DNA of 63,408 nucleotides, from assembly GCF_000473065.1 (NCBI RefSeq), contig NZ_KI421493.1:24645-88052 (forward strand), written 5' to 3'. Made by a program: the position numbers and the translations under genes. Positions 17,369 to 25,895 of this stretch are shown here, one piece after another. The first letter of the stretch is position 1, and each line of letters opens with the position of its first letter. The notes beneath the pieces are model-generated. The model worked only from the letters and a program-made list of their open reading frames with translations. It had not been told where the DNA came from and did not search any database. This stretch comes from Bradyrhizobium sp. WSM1743 (lineage in GTDB: Bacteria; Pseudomonadota; Alphaproteobacteria; Rhizobiales; Xanthobacteraceae).

Positions 17369-18222
17369 AGCCGGCGCCGGCACTCGCGCAAGGTTTTCCC
17401 GATCTGTCGGGCACGCGGATCGCGCGCGAGCCGCACTGGTTTCGCTGGATCAGCGCGGCCCTGATCGTCCTCGTGCTGGCGGCGATCGCGCGCGCCTTTG
17501 CGAACGGCCAGATCGAATGGTCCTATGTCGGCCGGTTCCTGACCGTCAAGGTCATCCTCGAAGGCATCGTCAACACCATGGTGATGGCGGTGCTGGCGAT
17601 GATGCTCGGCATCTTCCTTGGCATCGTCGTCGCCATCATGCGGCTGTCGCCCAATCCGGTGCTGAAGTCGGTTGCCGCCGGTTACACCTGGTTGTTCCGC
17701 GGTACGCCGCTGATCCTGCAACTGCTGCTGTGGTTCAATCTCGCGCTGGTGTTTCCGACCATCGGCATCCCCGGCCTGTGGACCGCGCGCGCCGTCGACG
17801 TCATGACGCCCTTTCTCGCCGCGCTGCTCGGGCTCGGCATCAACCAGGGTGCCTACACCTCTGAAGTGATGCGCGCCGGCATGCTGTCGGTCGACATCGG
17901 GCAGTATGAGGCGGCGCAGGCGATCGGCATGGGACGGCTGCGCGCGCTGCGCCGGATCATCCTGCCGCAGGCGATGCGCGTGGTGATCCCGCCGCTCGGT
18001 AACGAGTTCATCGGCATGGTGAAGGCGACTTCGCTCGCGAGCGTCATCCAATATCCGGAACTGCTGCACAACGCCGAGAACATCTACTATGCCAATTCCC
18101 GCGTCATCGAGCTGCTCATTGTCGCCGGGCTCTGGTACCTGCTCGTGGTCTCGATCCTGACTCCGCTGCAGATGCTGCTCGAACGCCGTTTTGCACGCGG
18201 CACATTGCGGCTGGCGCGATGA
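17365..18222 (+). CDS. Polar amino acid ABC transporter permease
   Basis: 285 aa with about five membrane spans after a cytoplasmic N-terminus. The EAA loop that contacts the ATPase is EAAQAIGMGRLRALRRIILP. It is the only permease in this transporter, so it probably acts as a homodimer. ATG 17365 lies within the stop of the binding protein gene, and its own stop overlaps the ATPase start by four bases. Confidence 0.93.
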   Translation: MKPAPALAQGFPDLSGTRIAREPHWFRWISAALIVLVLAAIARAFANGQIEWSYVGRFLTVKVILEGIVNTMVMAVLAMMLGIFLGIVVAIMRLSPNPVLKSVAAGYTWLFRGTPLILQLLLWFNLALVFPTIGIPGLWTARAVDVMTPFLAALLGLGINQGAYTSEVMRAGMLSVDIGQYEAAQAIGMGRLRALRRIILPQAMRVVIPPLGNEFIGMVKATSLASVIQYPELLHNAENIYYANSRVIELLIVAGLWYLLVVSILTPLQMLLERRFARGTLRLAR

Positions 18223-18983
18223 CAAAACCCCTCGTCGCAATCCGCTCCGTCAGCAAGAACTTCGGAGAGTTTCAGGCTCTCAAGAACGTCTCGCTCGACG
18301 TCTGGCCCGGCGAGGTGATGTGCCTGATCGGTGCGTCCGGCTCCGGCAAGACCACGCTCCTCCGCTGCATCAACCAGCTCGCCACGATCGATGCCGGCGG
18401 CATCTGGCTCGATGGCGAGCTTTTGGGCGTGCGCGAGCACGGCGGGCGGCTCCATCGATTGAGCGAGCACCAGATCGGCCGACAGCGGCTGAAGACCGGC
18501 ATGGTGTTCCAGCGCTTCAACCTGTTTCCGCACAAGACCGCGTTGGAGAACATCATCGAAGGCCCGACCCAGGTTCAGGGGCGCAAGCTAGATGAGGTGC
18601 GCGCCGAGGCGATCGAGCTGCTCCGGCGCGTCGGGCTGGCGGCCAAGGCGGACGCCTATCCGGCGCAGCTCTCCGGCGGCCAGCAGCAGCGCGTGGCGAT
18701 CGCGCGGGCGCTCGCCATGAAGCCGATGCTGATGCTGTTCGACGAGCCCACCAGTGCGCTCGATCCCGAGCTCGTCGGCGAGGTGCTCGCGGTCATGAAG
18801 GAGCTGGCAAAGAGCGGCATGACCATGATGGTGGTGACGCACGAGCTTGGTTTCGCCCGCGAGGTCGCCGATCGCGTCGTCTACATGGACCAGGGCGCGA
18901 TCGTCGAGCAGGGGCGCGCTTCGGACGTTCTGGGCGCGCCGCGCGAGGAGCGCACCAAGGCATTTCTTTCGGCTGTGATCTGA
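18219..18983 (+). CDS. Polar amino acid ABC transporter ATPase
   Basis: 254 aa. Walker A GASGSGKTT, signature LSGGQQQR, Walker B MLMLFDEPTSALD and the switch histidine in VVTHELGFA are all intact. It is of the GlnQ/HisP type and overlaps the permease gene by four bases. It energises the importer encoded by the adjacent genes. Confidence 0.95.
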   Translation: MTKPLVAIRSVSKNFGEFQALKNVSLDVWPGEVMCLIGASGSGKTTLLRCINQLATIDAGGIWLDGELLGVREHGGRLHRLSEHQIGRQRLKTGMVFQRFNLFPHKTALENIIEGPTQVQGRKLDEVRAEAIELLRRVGLAAKADAYPAQLSGGQQQRVAIARALAMKPMLMLFDEPTSALDPELVGEVLAVMKELAKSGMTMMVVTHELGFAREVADRVVYMDQGAIVEQGRASDVLGAPREERTKAFLSAVI

Positions 18984-18999
18984 AACTGGGGGCGTGGTG

Positions 19000-19815
19000 A
19001 TGAAGAGACTTTTGGTAGCGGCGGCGTTCCTGGGCGCCATGAACGCATCGGTAATGGCGATCGAGCTGCCACCTGAAATCGCCAAGCGCGGCAGCATCAA
19101 GGTGGCGCTGGTGCCGAACTATCCGCCGATGGAATTCCGCGATCCCGCCACCAACGCGCTCTCCGGCTTCGATGTCGAGTTCGGCGAGGCGATCGGCCGC
19201 AAGCTCGGCGTCAAGATCGAATGGCAGGAGACTAGTTTCGCCGAGTTCATGCCGTCGATCGCGACGGGGCGGGCGGACGCGATCCTGTCGGGCTTCACCG
19301 ACTATGCGAGCCGGCATGAGACCGCGACCTTCGTCGACTATCTTCGCAGCGGTCCGCGCTTCTTCGTGCAGCAGTCGCGCGCAGCGGAGTTCAAGGATGC
19401 TGTCGCGCTCTGCGGCAAGAAGGTCGGTGCCAGCCGCCGGACCATGTTCCCGGCCCAGATCGCGGCCTGGAGCGAGAAGAACTGCGGCAGCAATCCGATT
19501 CAGTTCGTCGGCACCGACGGTTCGGCGGATGCCCGCACCCAGCTCAGGCAGGGACGTATCGACGCCGCGGTGCAGGGCGACGAGACGCTGCCCTACATCA
19601 TGGATCAGGAGCCCGGCACCTATGTGCCGGTCGGCCAGACCCTTGCGCAGCAATTCACCGGCATTGCCCTGCCCGTGAAGGAAAAGGTGCTTCATCAGGC
19701 GATGCTGGAGGCCGTCGATGCGCTGATCGCGGACGGCACTTACAAGAGCCTGCTGGCGAAGTGGAAATTGAGCGACAACGCAATAGAGAAGGCGACCATC
19801 AATGCTGGACAGTAA
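19000..19815 (+). CDS. Polar amino acid ABC transporter binding protein 2
   Basis: 271 aa, a clear paralogue of the first binding protein (shared PPMEFRDPAT, RADAILSGFTDYASR, LCGKKVGASRRT and GRIDAAVQGDETLPY-type strings). Signal peptide KRLLVAAAFLGAMNASVMA. ATG 19000 is used; a GTG at 18994 is an in-frame alternative. It probably shares the single permease and ATPase with binding protein 1 and widens the substrate range. Its end overlaps the next start by 14 bp. Confidence 0.9.
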   Translation: MKRLLVAAAFLGAMNASVMAIELPPEIAKRGSIKVALVPNYPPMEFRDPATNALSGFDVEFGEAIGRKLGVKIEWQETSFAEFMPSIATGRADAILSGFTDYASRHETATFVDYLRSGPRFFVQQSRAAEFKDAVALCGKKVGASRRTMFPAQIAAWSEKNCGSNPIQFVGTDGSADARTQLRQGRIDAAVQGDETLPYIMDQEPGTYVPVGQTLAQQFTGIALPVKEKVLHQAMLEAVDALIADGTYKSLLAKWKLSDNAIEKATINAGQ

Positions 19816-20686
19816 GGCACTCCAGAGCATCCCGCTCGTTCCGGCCAACACCGCGGATCCCGCGCCCGCATATCCCTGGCCGAAGCCGTACAATTCGGCG
19901 ATGTTCCTGTCGTTCGACGTGGACGCCGAGAGTGCCTGGACCAGCAAGGACGCGGTGCATGCGCAGCGGCTCATCACCATGAGCTATGGCGGCTATGAGG
20001 CCCGCGTCGGCACGCCGAAGTTGCTGGAGCTGCTGGACCAGCTCGATCTCAAGGCGACGTTCTTCGTTACGGGGTGGTCGGTCGATGCGCATCCGGCGAT
20101 GGCCGAATCGATTCTGAAGGCCGGCCATGAGATCGGCCATCATGGCTATCACCATTTGTTGCCCGATCCGGGTGATCCCTGGATCGAGGAGGAGCTGGAG
20201 CGCGGCTTTGAGGCGCTGAAGCGCCGGCTCGGGGTCAAGCCGACCGGCTATCGCGCGCCCTATGCCGAGTTTACCGAGGAGCTGCGCGTCGCGCTGGTGC
20301 GTCATGGCATCGTCTATACGTCCTCGTTCCGCGACGATGTGCGGCCGTACCGCCATCGCCTCGCCGACGGCAGGCCCGGCACGATCGAGCTGCCGGTCAC
20401 CGCGAGCTATGACGACTGGATGCACGGCCTGTCCGCACGCTTCAGTCCGCGCTCGATCTTCCCCAAAGAGCACGTGCTCTCGATGTGGAAGGACGAGCTG
20501 GATGAGGTCCGCGACTGGGGCGCGATGGTCACGACGGTGCTGCATCCGCAATGCAGCGGCCGTCCGATGCGGCTGCGCCTGCTGCGCGAGTTCCTCACCT
20601 ACGCAAAGTCGTGCCCGGATGTCTGGATCACCACTGGCGAGAAGATCGCGGAAAACTTCCTGCGTCACGAAGCCGGCAGCCGCTGA
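19802..20686 (+). CDS. Polysaccharide deacetylase family (PuuE-like)
   Basis: 294 aa NodB-homology fold without signal peptide. Catalytic and metal motifs are SFDVDAES, EIGHHGYHH and TGYRAPYAE. Soluble members of this branch include allantoinase PuuE and other hydrolases of cyclic ureides or amides, rather than cell-wall enzymes. The place between a carbamoyl-amino acid transport system and a hydantoin racemase makes a ureide or hydantoin ring-opening role attractive; this is inference. Confidence 0.82.
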   Translation: MLDSKALQSIPLVPANTADPAPAYPWPKPYNSAMFLSFDVDAESAWTSKDAVHAQRLITMSYGGYEARVGTPKLLELLDQLDLKATFFVTGWSVDAHPAMAESILKAGHEIGHHGYHHLLPDPGDPWIEEELERGFEALKRRLGVKPTGYRAPYAEFTEELRVALVRHGIVYTSSFRDDVRPYRHRLADGRPGTIELPVTASYDDWMHGLSARFSPRSIFPKEHVLSMWKDELDEVRDWGAMVTTVLHPQCSGRPMRLRLLREFLTYAKSCPDVWITTGEKIAENFLRHEAGSR

Positions 20687-20694
20687 GCAATGCA

Positions 20695-21351
20695 ATGACC
20701 CGTCGTCGCATTCTCGTCATCAACCCCAACTCCTCGGCGTCGGTGACGGCGGCGATCGACGACGCGGTGGCGCCGCTGCGCATCGCCGGCGGGCCTGACA
20801 TCGAGGTCGTGGGCCTTGCCGAAGGGCCGCCGGGCATCAGCACGCAACGCGATGCCGACAGCGTCGTCATGCCGCTGGTGAACCGCGTGTCGCGCGACGA
20901 TGCCGATGCCTTCGTGCTCGCCTGCTTCAGCGATCCCGGCCTGCACGCGGTGCGTGAGGCCGCCGGCGGACGCCCGGTCATGGGCATCGCGGAATGCGGC
21001 ATCTTCCGCGCGCTGATGCTCGGCGAGCGTTTTGGAATCATCGCCCTGTCGCCGTCGAGCATCCGCCGCCAACAGCGCATGGTCCGGGTGATGGGTGTCG
21101 ACAGCCGCTATGCCGGAAGCTGGTCGGTTGGTGCGAGCGCAGCGGAGACGGCAGGCGCCGACATCCGCGGCCGCCTGATCGACGCCGGCCGCGCGCTGGT
21201 CACGCAATGCCGCGCTGATGTCGTGGTGATGGGCTGCGCCGGCATGGCCTCGCACCGCGCGAGAATCGCGGATGCGATCGGCGTGCCCGTAGTCGAGCCC
21301 GCGCAGCAGGCGGTCGCGGCTGCAATCGGCGCGGTGTTGCTCAATGCGTAA
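20695..21351 (+). CDS. Hydantoin racemase / Asp-Glu racemase family
   Basis: 218 aa beginning RRRILVINPNSSASVT, the usual family start. Two catalytic cysteines are seen, Cys77 (LACFSDPG) and Cys181 (VMGCAGM), at the spacing of characterised hydantoin racemases. It should interconvert D- and L-5-substituted hydantoins and so funnel both into the D-carbamoylase encoded upstream. It starts 8 bp after the deacetylase-like gene, in one operon with it. Confidence 0.9.
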   Translation: MTRRRILVINPNSSASVTAAIDDAVAPLRIAGGPDIEVVGLAEGPPGISTQRDADSVVMPLVNRVSRDDADAFVLACFSDPGLHAVREAAGGRPVMGIAECGIFRALMLGERFGIIALSPSSIRRQQRMVRVMGVDSRYAGSWSVGASAAETAGADIRGRLIDAGRALVTQCRADVVVMGCAGMASHRARIADAIGVPVVEPAQQAVAAAIGAVLLNA

Positions 21352-21407
21352 AACGGAAATGATACCGCCCTCGCTTTCTGGCATCGCTCCGGCCAGGCAC
21401 TCGCTGC

Positions 21408-21536
21408 GACCTCTCCCGCTGGCGGGAGAGGTCGCGCCGAAGGCGCGGGTGAGGGCTCTCTCCTCTTGGGGATTGTCCCGCCGCGGATGCACCCTCTCCC
21501 CAACCCTCCCCCGCAAGCGGGGGAGGGAGCGCAGCG
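21408..21536. repeat. Composite palindromic intergenic repeat
   Basis: An ACCTCTCCCGC/GCGGGAGAGGT palindrome is followed by CGCGCCGAAGGCGCG, a linker (GAGGGCTCTCTCCTCTTGGG) and a second palindrome CCCTCCCCCGCAAGCGGGGG. It lies between the racemase and the next binding protein, both on the plus strand. Confidence 0.75.
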
Positions 21537-21577
21537 ACGCTGCGGCTGCATATCACATCCGTTAGGAGCCTCTTGCA

Positions 21578-23161
21578 ATGCCCATCTCCCGCCGTTCGCT
21601 CCTCAAGGCCGCCGCCGCAGTCCCGGCGCTGTCGCTGCCGGGCATCGTCCGCGCTGAATCGCAATCCACGCTGCGCTTCATCCCCGTCATCGACCTCGCC
21701 TTCGTCGATCCCATCTACTCGACCGCACAGGTGTCGCGAAACCATGGCTTCATGGTCTACGATACGCTCTACGGCATGAGCTCATCGCTACAGGTCTCGC
21801 CGCAGATGCTGTCGGGTCACACGATCTCCGGTGATGGTCTCCAATGGGACCTCAGCTTGCGCGACGGCCTGTTCTGGCATGACGGCGAGCGCGTGCTCGC
21901 GCGCGACTGCGTCGCCAGCATCCGCCGCTGGGCAGCGCGCGACGGCTTTGGCGGCGAGCTGATGGAGGCGACCCACGAACTGTCGGCCGCCGACGATCGC
22001 ACCATCCGCTTTCGTCTCAAGCGACCGTTCCCGCTGTTGCCGCAGGCGCTCGGCAAGGCCGCGATCAACGCCTGCTTCATGATGCCGGAGCGGCTGGCGA
22101 GCCAGGACCCGTTCAAGCCGCTCACCGAGGTCATCGGCAGCGGCCCGTTCCGCTATCTCGCCGACGAGCGCGTGCAGGGCGCGCGCAACGCCTATGCCAA
22201 ATTCGAGCGCTACCAGCCGCGCACCGACGGCAAGCCGGATTGGACCGCGGGCCCGAAGATCGTGCACTACGATCGCGTGGTCTGGACCACCACGCCCGAT
22301 GCCGGCACCGGCGTCGCCGCGCTCCAGACCGGCGAGCAGGATTGGCAGGAGACCACGCCGCACGATCTGTTGCCGGTGATCAAGGCTGCCGGCGATATCG
22401 AGACGCGCGTCCTCGATCCCAGAGGCTACGCTTGCATGCTGCGTCTCAATCATCTGCAGCCGCCGTTCGACAATCCCGCCATCCGCCGCGCGCTGCTCGG
22501 CGCGATCGACCAGTCCGCCTTCATGACCGCTGTCGCGGGCACCGATCCGGCCTTTCAGGTCTCGCCCATCGGCTATTTCGCCCCTGATACGCCGATGGCG
22601 AGCGACGTCGGTCTCGACGTCTTCCGCGGTCCGCGCAACTACGACAAGGTCAAGGCTGACCTCAAGGCCGCCGGCTACAACGGCGAGAAGATCGTGCTGC
22701 TCGTCCCGACCAACTCGCTGGCGCAAAAGCCGCTCGGCGAGATCGCGGTGGATAGTTTGCGCAAGGCCGGCATGAACGTCGAATATGCCGGGCTCGATTT
22801 CGCCGTGGTGTTGCAGCGTCAGCTCAAGAAAGATGCGATCGGGCAGGGCGGCTGGAGCGCGGCGGTCGGCAATTGGCAGGGCATCGACTGGCTCAACCCG
22901 GCCGGCAACACCAACATCCGCGGCGAAGGCAAGGTCGCAGGCTGGTATGCGAGCGAGAAGATGGGGCCCTTGCGCAGCCAGTGGCTGGCGGCCTCCGAGC
23001 TCGCCGAGCAACAGCGGATCTGCCGCGAGATCCAGGCGGTCGCGTTCGAGGAAATCCCCTATATTCCGATCGGCCTGTACAAGCAGCCGACCGCCTATCG
23101 CAAGGCCATCACCGGCATTCTCGACGGCACCGCCGTGTTCTGGAACGTGCGCCCCGCATGA
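21578..23161 (+). CDS. Dipeptide-type ABC substrate-binding protein, Tat-exported
   Basis: 527 aa family-5 binding protein. The N-terminus ISRRSLLKAAAAVPALSLPG is a Tat signal. The body has the expected size and strings such as SVRRW-like SIRRWAARDGFGG and the DYDKVKADLKAAGY-type motif near residue 365. No permease or ATPase lies beside it, so it must work with membrane parts encoded elsewhere. Its stop overlaps the amidohydrolase start (ATGA), which suggests that the bound compound is the enzyme's substrate or precursor. Confidence 0.9.
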   Translation: MPISRRSLLKAAAAVPALSLPGIVRAESQSTLRFIPVIDLAFVDPIYSTAQVSRNHGFMVYDTLYGMSSSLQVSPQMLSGHTISGDGLQWDLSLRDGLFWHDGERVLARDCVASIRRWAARDGFGGELMEATHELSAADDRTIRFRLKRPFPLLPQALGKAAINACFMMPERLASQDPFKPLTEVIGSGPFRYLADERVQGARNAYAKFERYQPRTDGKPDWTAGPKIVHYDRVVWTTTPDAGTGVAALQTGEQDWQETTPHDLLPVIKAAGDIETRVLDPRGYACMLRLNHLQPPFDNPAIRRALLGAIDQSAFMTAVAGTDPAFQVSPIGYFAPDTPMASDVGLDVFRGPRNYDKVKADLKAAGYNGEKIVLLVPTNSLAQKPLGEIAVDSLRKAGMNVEYAGLDFAVVLQRQLKKDAIGQGGWSAAVGNWQGIDWLNPAGNTNIRGEGKVAGWYASEKMGPLRSQWLAASELAEQQRICREIQAVAFEEIPYIPIGLYKQPTAYRKAITGILDGTAVFWNVRPA

Positions 23162-24531
23162 GCAGCACAGCAATCTTCGGCAGCTATGTGCTGTCACGGA
23201 AAGACGGCGCGCAGGATGTGCTGCGCGACCATTGGGTCCTGGTCGAGGGCAAGAAGATCGCCGCGGTCACGCGCGACAAGCCGCGCGCGGACGAGGTCTA
23301 TGACCGCCCCGGCCGCTTCGTCCTGCCGGGCCTGCTCAACCTGCACAATCACTGCTTCTCAGAGGCCGTAGCGCGCAGCCACACCGAGGACGGCAACGGC
23401 CGCCGCAACAACCAGAGCATCGTCTATACGGTACTGCTGCCGCTCACCAAGCGCGGCGCCGATATCCTGTCAACGGAAGAGCGGCTCGCGGTGGCGCGGC
23501 TCGGCATCCTCCAGCTCCTGAAGGGCGGCGCCACCACGGTGATGGAGCCGTTCCGTAACTCGATCCCCGAGATGTTCGACGCCGCGGAAGAGATGGGCAT
23601 CCGCTTCTACGGCGCGCCCTATCTGTTCTCGACCTCCGACGCCAAGGCCGGCGCCGATGGTGTGGTCCAATATTCCGGCGATGACGGCGCAGCCGACATG
23701 GCGACGTGGGACGCGCTCTATCAGCGCTGGCACAATCGCGGCGACGGCCGCATCAGCCTCGCGATGAGCCCGCATGCCACCGACACCTGCGGTCCCGATC
23801 TTCTGAAGGCTTGCGCTGTGCGGGCGCGCGAACTCGGCGTGCCCATCACGACGCACATGGCGCAGAGCCGCGCCGAGGTCGAGACCATCGGCAAGCGCTA
23901 TGGCGGCCGCACGCCGGCGCAATATCTCGATTGGCTCGGCCTGCTGGCACCGGACCTGATGGCGGCGCATTGCATGTTCAGCAGCGATGACGATCTCAAG
24001 CTCATGGCCGCGCGCGGCATGACCGTGCTGAACTGCCCGCGCGTGTTCGCGCGCGCCGGCATCACCGCGGCGTTCAGCCGCTTCGCCGAGCACGGCGTGC
24101 GCACCGTGGTCGGCACCGACGGCTACAACATGGACCTGCTCGGCGAGCTCAACGCGGCCTCGCTGATCTCCAAGATCACCTCGGCGCGCCCTGACGTCGC
24201 GAACTCACCTGAGCTGATCGAGGCGAACACGGCTGTGGCCGCCGATGTCATCAAGCGCCCCGATCTTGGCCGGATCGAGCCGGGCGCCACCGCCGATCTT
24301 ACCGTCGTCGACCTCACTCATCCGCATCTTCAGCCGCTGTTCGATCCGCGCCGCGCGCTGATCGCGCTTGCCAACCGCGCCAATATCGACCAGGTCATGG
24401 TCGACGGCCGCGTGCTGGTGGATGAAGGACGCTATCTCGGCGCGGATGAGGCGGCGATCGCGGCAGCGGGCGGCGCCGCAATCGGCAAGATCTGGGATTT
24501 GCCGGAGGCGCAGGCGGCGTTCAACGGTTGA
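23158..24531 (+). CDS. Amidohydrolase, cytosine deaminase/TrzA-like
   Basis: 457 aa metal-dependent hydrolase. The HxH motif is His63-x-His65 (NLHNH), followed by a His in TTHMAQSRAEV, a His in MAAHCMF and an Asp in VGTDGYNMD. This is the pattern of the deaminase/chlorohydrolase branch acting on N-heterocycles such as pyrimidines or triazines. No signal, so cytoplasmic. The start is inside the previous stop. The substrate is unassigned, but a ring amine imported via the coupled binding protein is likely. Confidence 0.88.
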   Translation: MSSTAIFGSYVLSRKDGAQDVLRDHWVLVEGKKIAAVTRDKPRADEVYDRPGRFVLPGLLNLHNHCFSEAVARSHTEDGNGRRNNQSIVYTVLLPLTKRGADILSTEERLAVARLGILQLLKGGATTVMEPFRNSIPEMFDAAEEMGIRFYGAPYLFSTSDAKAGADGVVQYSGDDGAADMATWDALYQRWHNRGDGRISLAMSPHATDTCGPDLLKACAVRARELGVPITTHMAQSRAEVETIGKRYGGRTPAQYLDWLGLLAPDLMAAHCMFSSDDDLKLMAARGMTVLNCPRVFARAGITAAFSRFAEHGVRTVVGTDGYNMDLLGELNAASLISKITSARPDVANSPELIEANTAVAADVIKRPDLGRIEPGATADLTVVDLTHPHLQPLFDPRRALIALANRANIDQVMVDGRVLVDEGRYLGADEAAIAAAGGAAIGKIWDLPEAQAAFNG

Positions 24532-24560
24532 GCGCCGCTGATGCCACGAAGACGGTGCGC

Positions 24561-24680
24561 TCCCTCTCCCGCTTGCGGCAGAGGGCAGGGGAGAGGGCTC
24601 TCTCCTCGTAGGGACACTCCCCGTGTGGAGAGAGCCCTCTCCCGGCGCTACGCGCCGACCTCTCCCGCAAGCGGGAGAGG
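24561..24680. repeat. Composite palindromic intergenic repeat
   Basis: It opens with CCCTCTCCCGCTTGCGGCAG, has inverted GGGCTCTCTCC and GGAGAGAGCCC arms around a 20-bp centre, and ends with CTCTCCCGCAAGCGGGAGAG. It lies between the convergent amidohydrolase and LysR genes and may serve both as a terminator. Confidence 0.75.
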
Positions 24681-24719
24681 TTGCGGCGAGCCTGTAGCTG
24701 CACTGTTCAAACCCAAGCC

Positions 24720-25619
24720 CTAGTCCTCGAACTCCACCAGCGCCTTGCGCATGGTCTCGACCAGATCCAGCGCCACCGGCGACGGACTGCGCTGCGCCGG
24801 AAAGACCGCGGAGAATTCGAAATCGATGCGCGGCAGGAAGCGGCGCACGACGACGCCGCGCGTTGCGAATTCCTGCGCCGTGAAGGGATCGCAGATCGCG
24901 ACGCCAAGCCCTGACGACACCATGCCGCACATGATTTCCGACAGCGTGGTCTCGACCCTGAGCACGCGGCGGACATCGTGGCGGTGGAAGACCTGGTCGA
25001 CGAGGTGCCGGCTCGACGATCCCGCGGACAGCGAGATGAAGGTCTCGCCTTCGAAATCGCGCGGCTCCAGGATTTCCTTCTCCGCGAGGCGATGACCGGT
25101 CGGAAGCACTGCCACGCGCGCCGGCGCTGGCAGTCTCTGGCTCGGCAGACCGGAATGCGCGATCGGCACCTCGGCAAAGCCGACGTCACATTGATTGTTC
25201 AGCACCCAGTCGACCACGATCGGCGAGATGACACCGAAGAAGGCCAGGTTGAGGTTTGGCCGCTCCTTCAGGAAGTGACCGGTGAGCCGCGGCAGATAGC
25301 CGTTCGACAGCGCCGGCAGTGCTGCGATGCGTAGCGAGCCCGTGCGGCGGCCGCGGATTTCTTCCGCCGCCGCAGTGATGCGTTCGAGGCCGACGAAGGA
25401 GCGCTCGACCTCGGTGTAGAGCGCCATCGCCGCGGCGGTCGGCACCAGACCGGTGCCGCGCCGCTCGAACAACTCCATCTTGAGCAGCGCCTGGAGGTCG
25501 CGCAGTAGCCGGCTCACCGCCGGCTGCGTCACCACCATCAGCTTCGCTGCCTCGGTGACGCTGCCGGTCAGCATCGTCGCCCGGAAGGCCTCCACCTGCC
25601 GCGAATTGATCCGCGCCAT
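24720..25619 (-). CDS. LysR family transcriptional regulator
   Basis: 299 aa from ATG 25619 (MARINSRQVEAFRATM, typical LysR start with winged helix to about residue 60); ATG 25631 four codons earlier is possible. The effector domain follows, with FGVISPIVVDWVL. It is divergent from the polyamine-type transporter and flavin dehydrogenase operon, which is its probable target. Confidence 0.92.
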   Translation of the reverse strand: MARINSRQVEAFRATMLTGSVTEAAKLMVVTQPAVSRLLRDLQALLKMELFERRGTGLVPTAAAMALYTEVERSFVGLERITAAAEEIRGRRTGSLRIAALPALSNGYLPRLTGHFLKERPNLNLAFFGVISPIVVDWVLNNQCDVGFAEVPIAHSGLPSQRLPAPARVAVLPTGHRLAEKEILEPRDFEGETFISLSAGSSSRHLVDQVFHRHDVRRVLRVETTLSEIMCGMVSSGLGVAICDPFTAQEFATRGVVVRRFLPRIDFEFSAVFPAQRSPSPVALDLVETMRKALVEFED

Positions 25620-25895
25620 CCCGAGTTCCATCTATAACATTTCGGCATGCAAAGGGTGCCATTATTCATTGGACGATGGAAGTATAGGTTGCGATCTTTT
25701 TCATCAGGACTGGAGACAGCCCGCTTTTTCGGCAGATTGGAGGGATTCAAACCTCCAGATCGCGCCAAAACCCGCCGAATGGGGGCCGGAGCCCTGATCG
25801 GACACGGATTGGCGCGGAAGGAAATGCGGCAACGCGCTCCAGCCAGCGAGACTCGTCGGCACGTCACCTCATTCCGGTATTGGAGATCGGTCCAT
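25620..25895. promoter_or_regulatory. Divergent LysR / transport operon control region
   Basis: A 276-bp gap. GGCATGCAAAGGGTGCC (25644-25660) is an inverted repeat (GGCA-N9-TGCC) close to the LysR start and a candidate regulator site. An AT-richer stretch (25640-25710) may carry promoters. The rest shows no gene. Confidence 0.4.
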
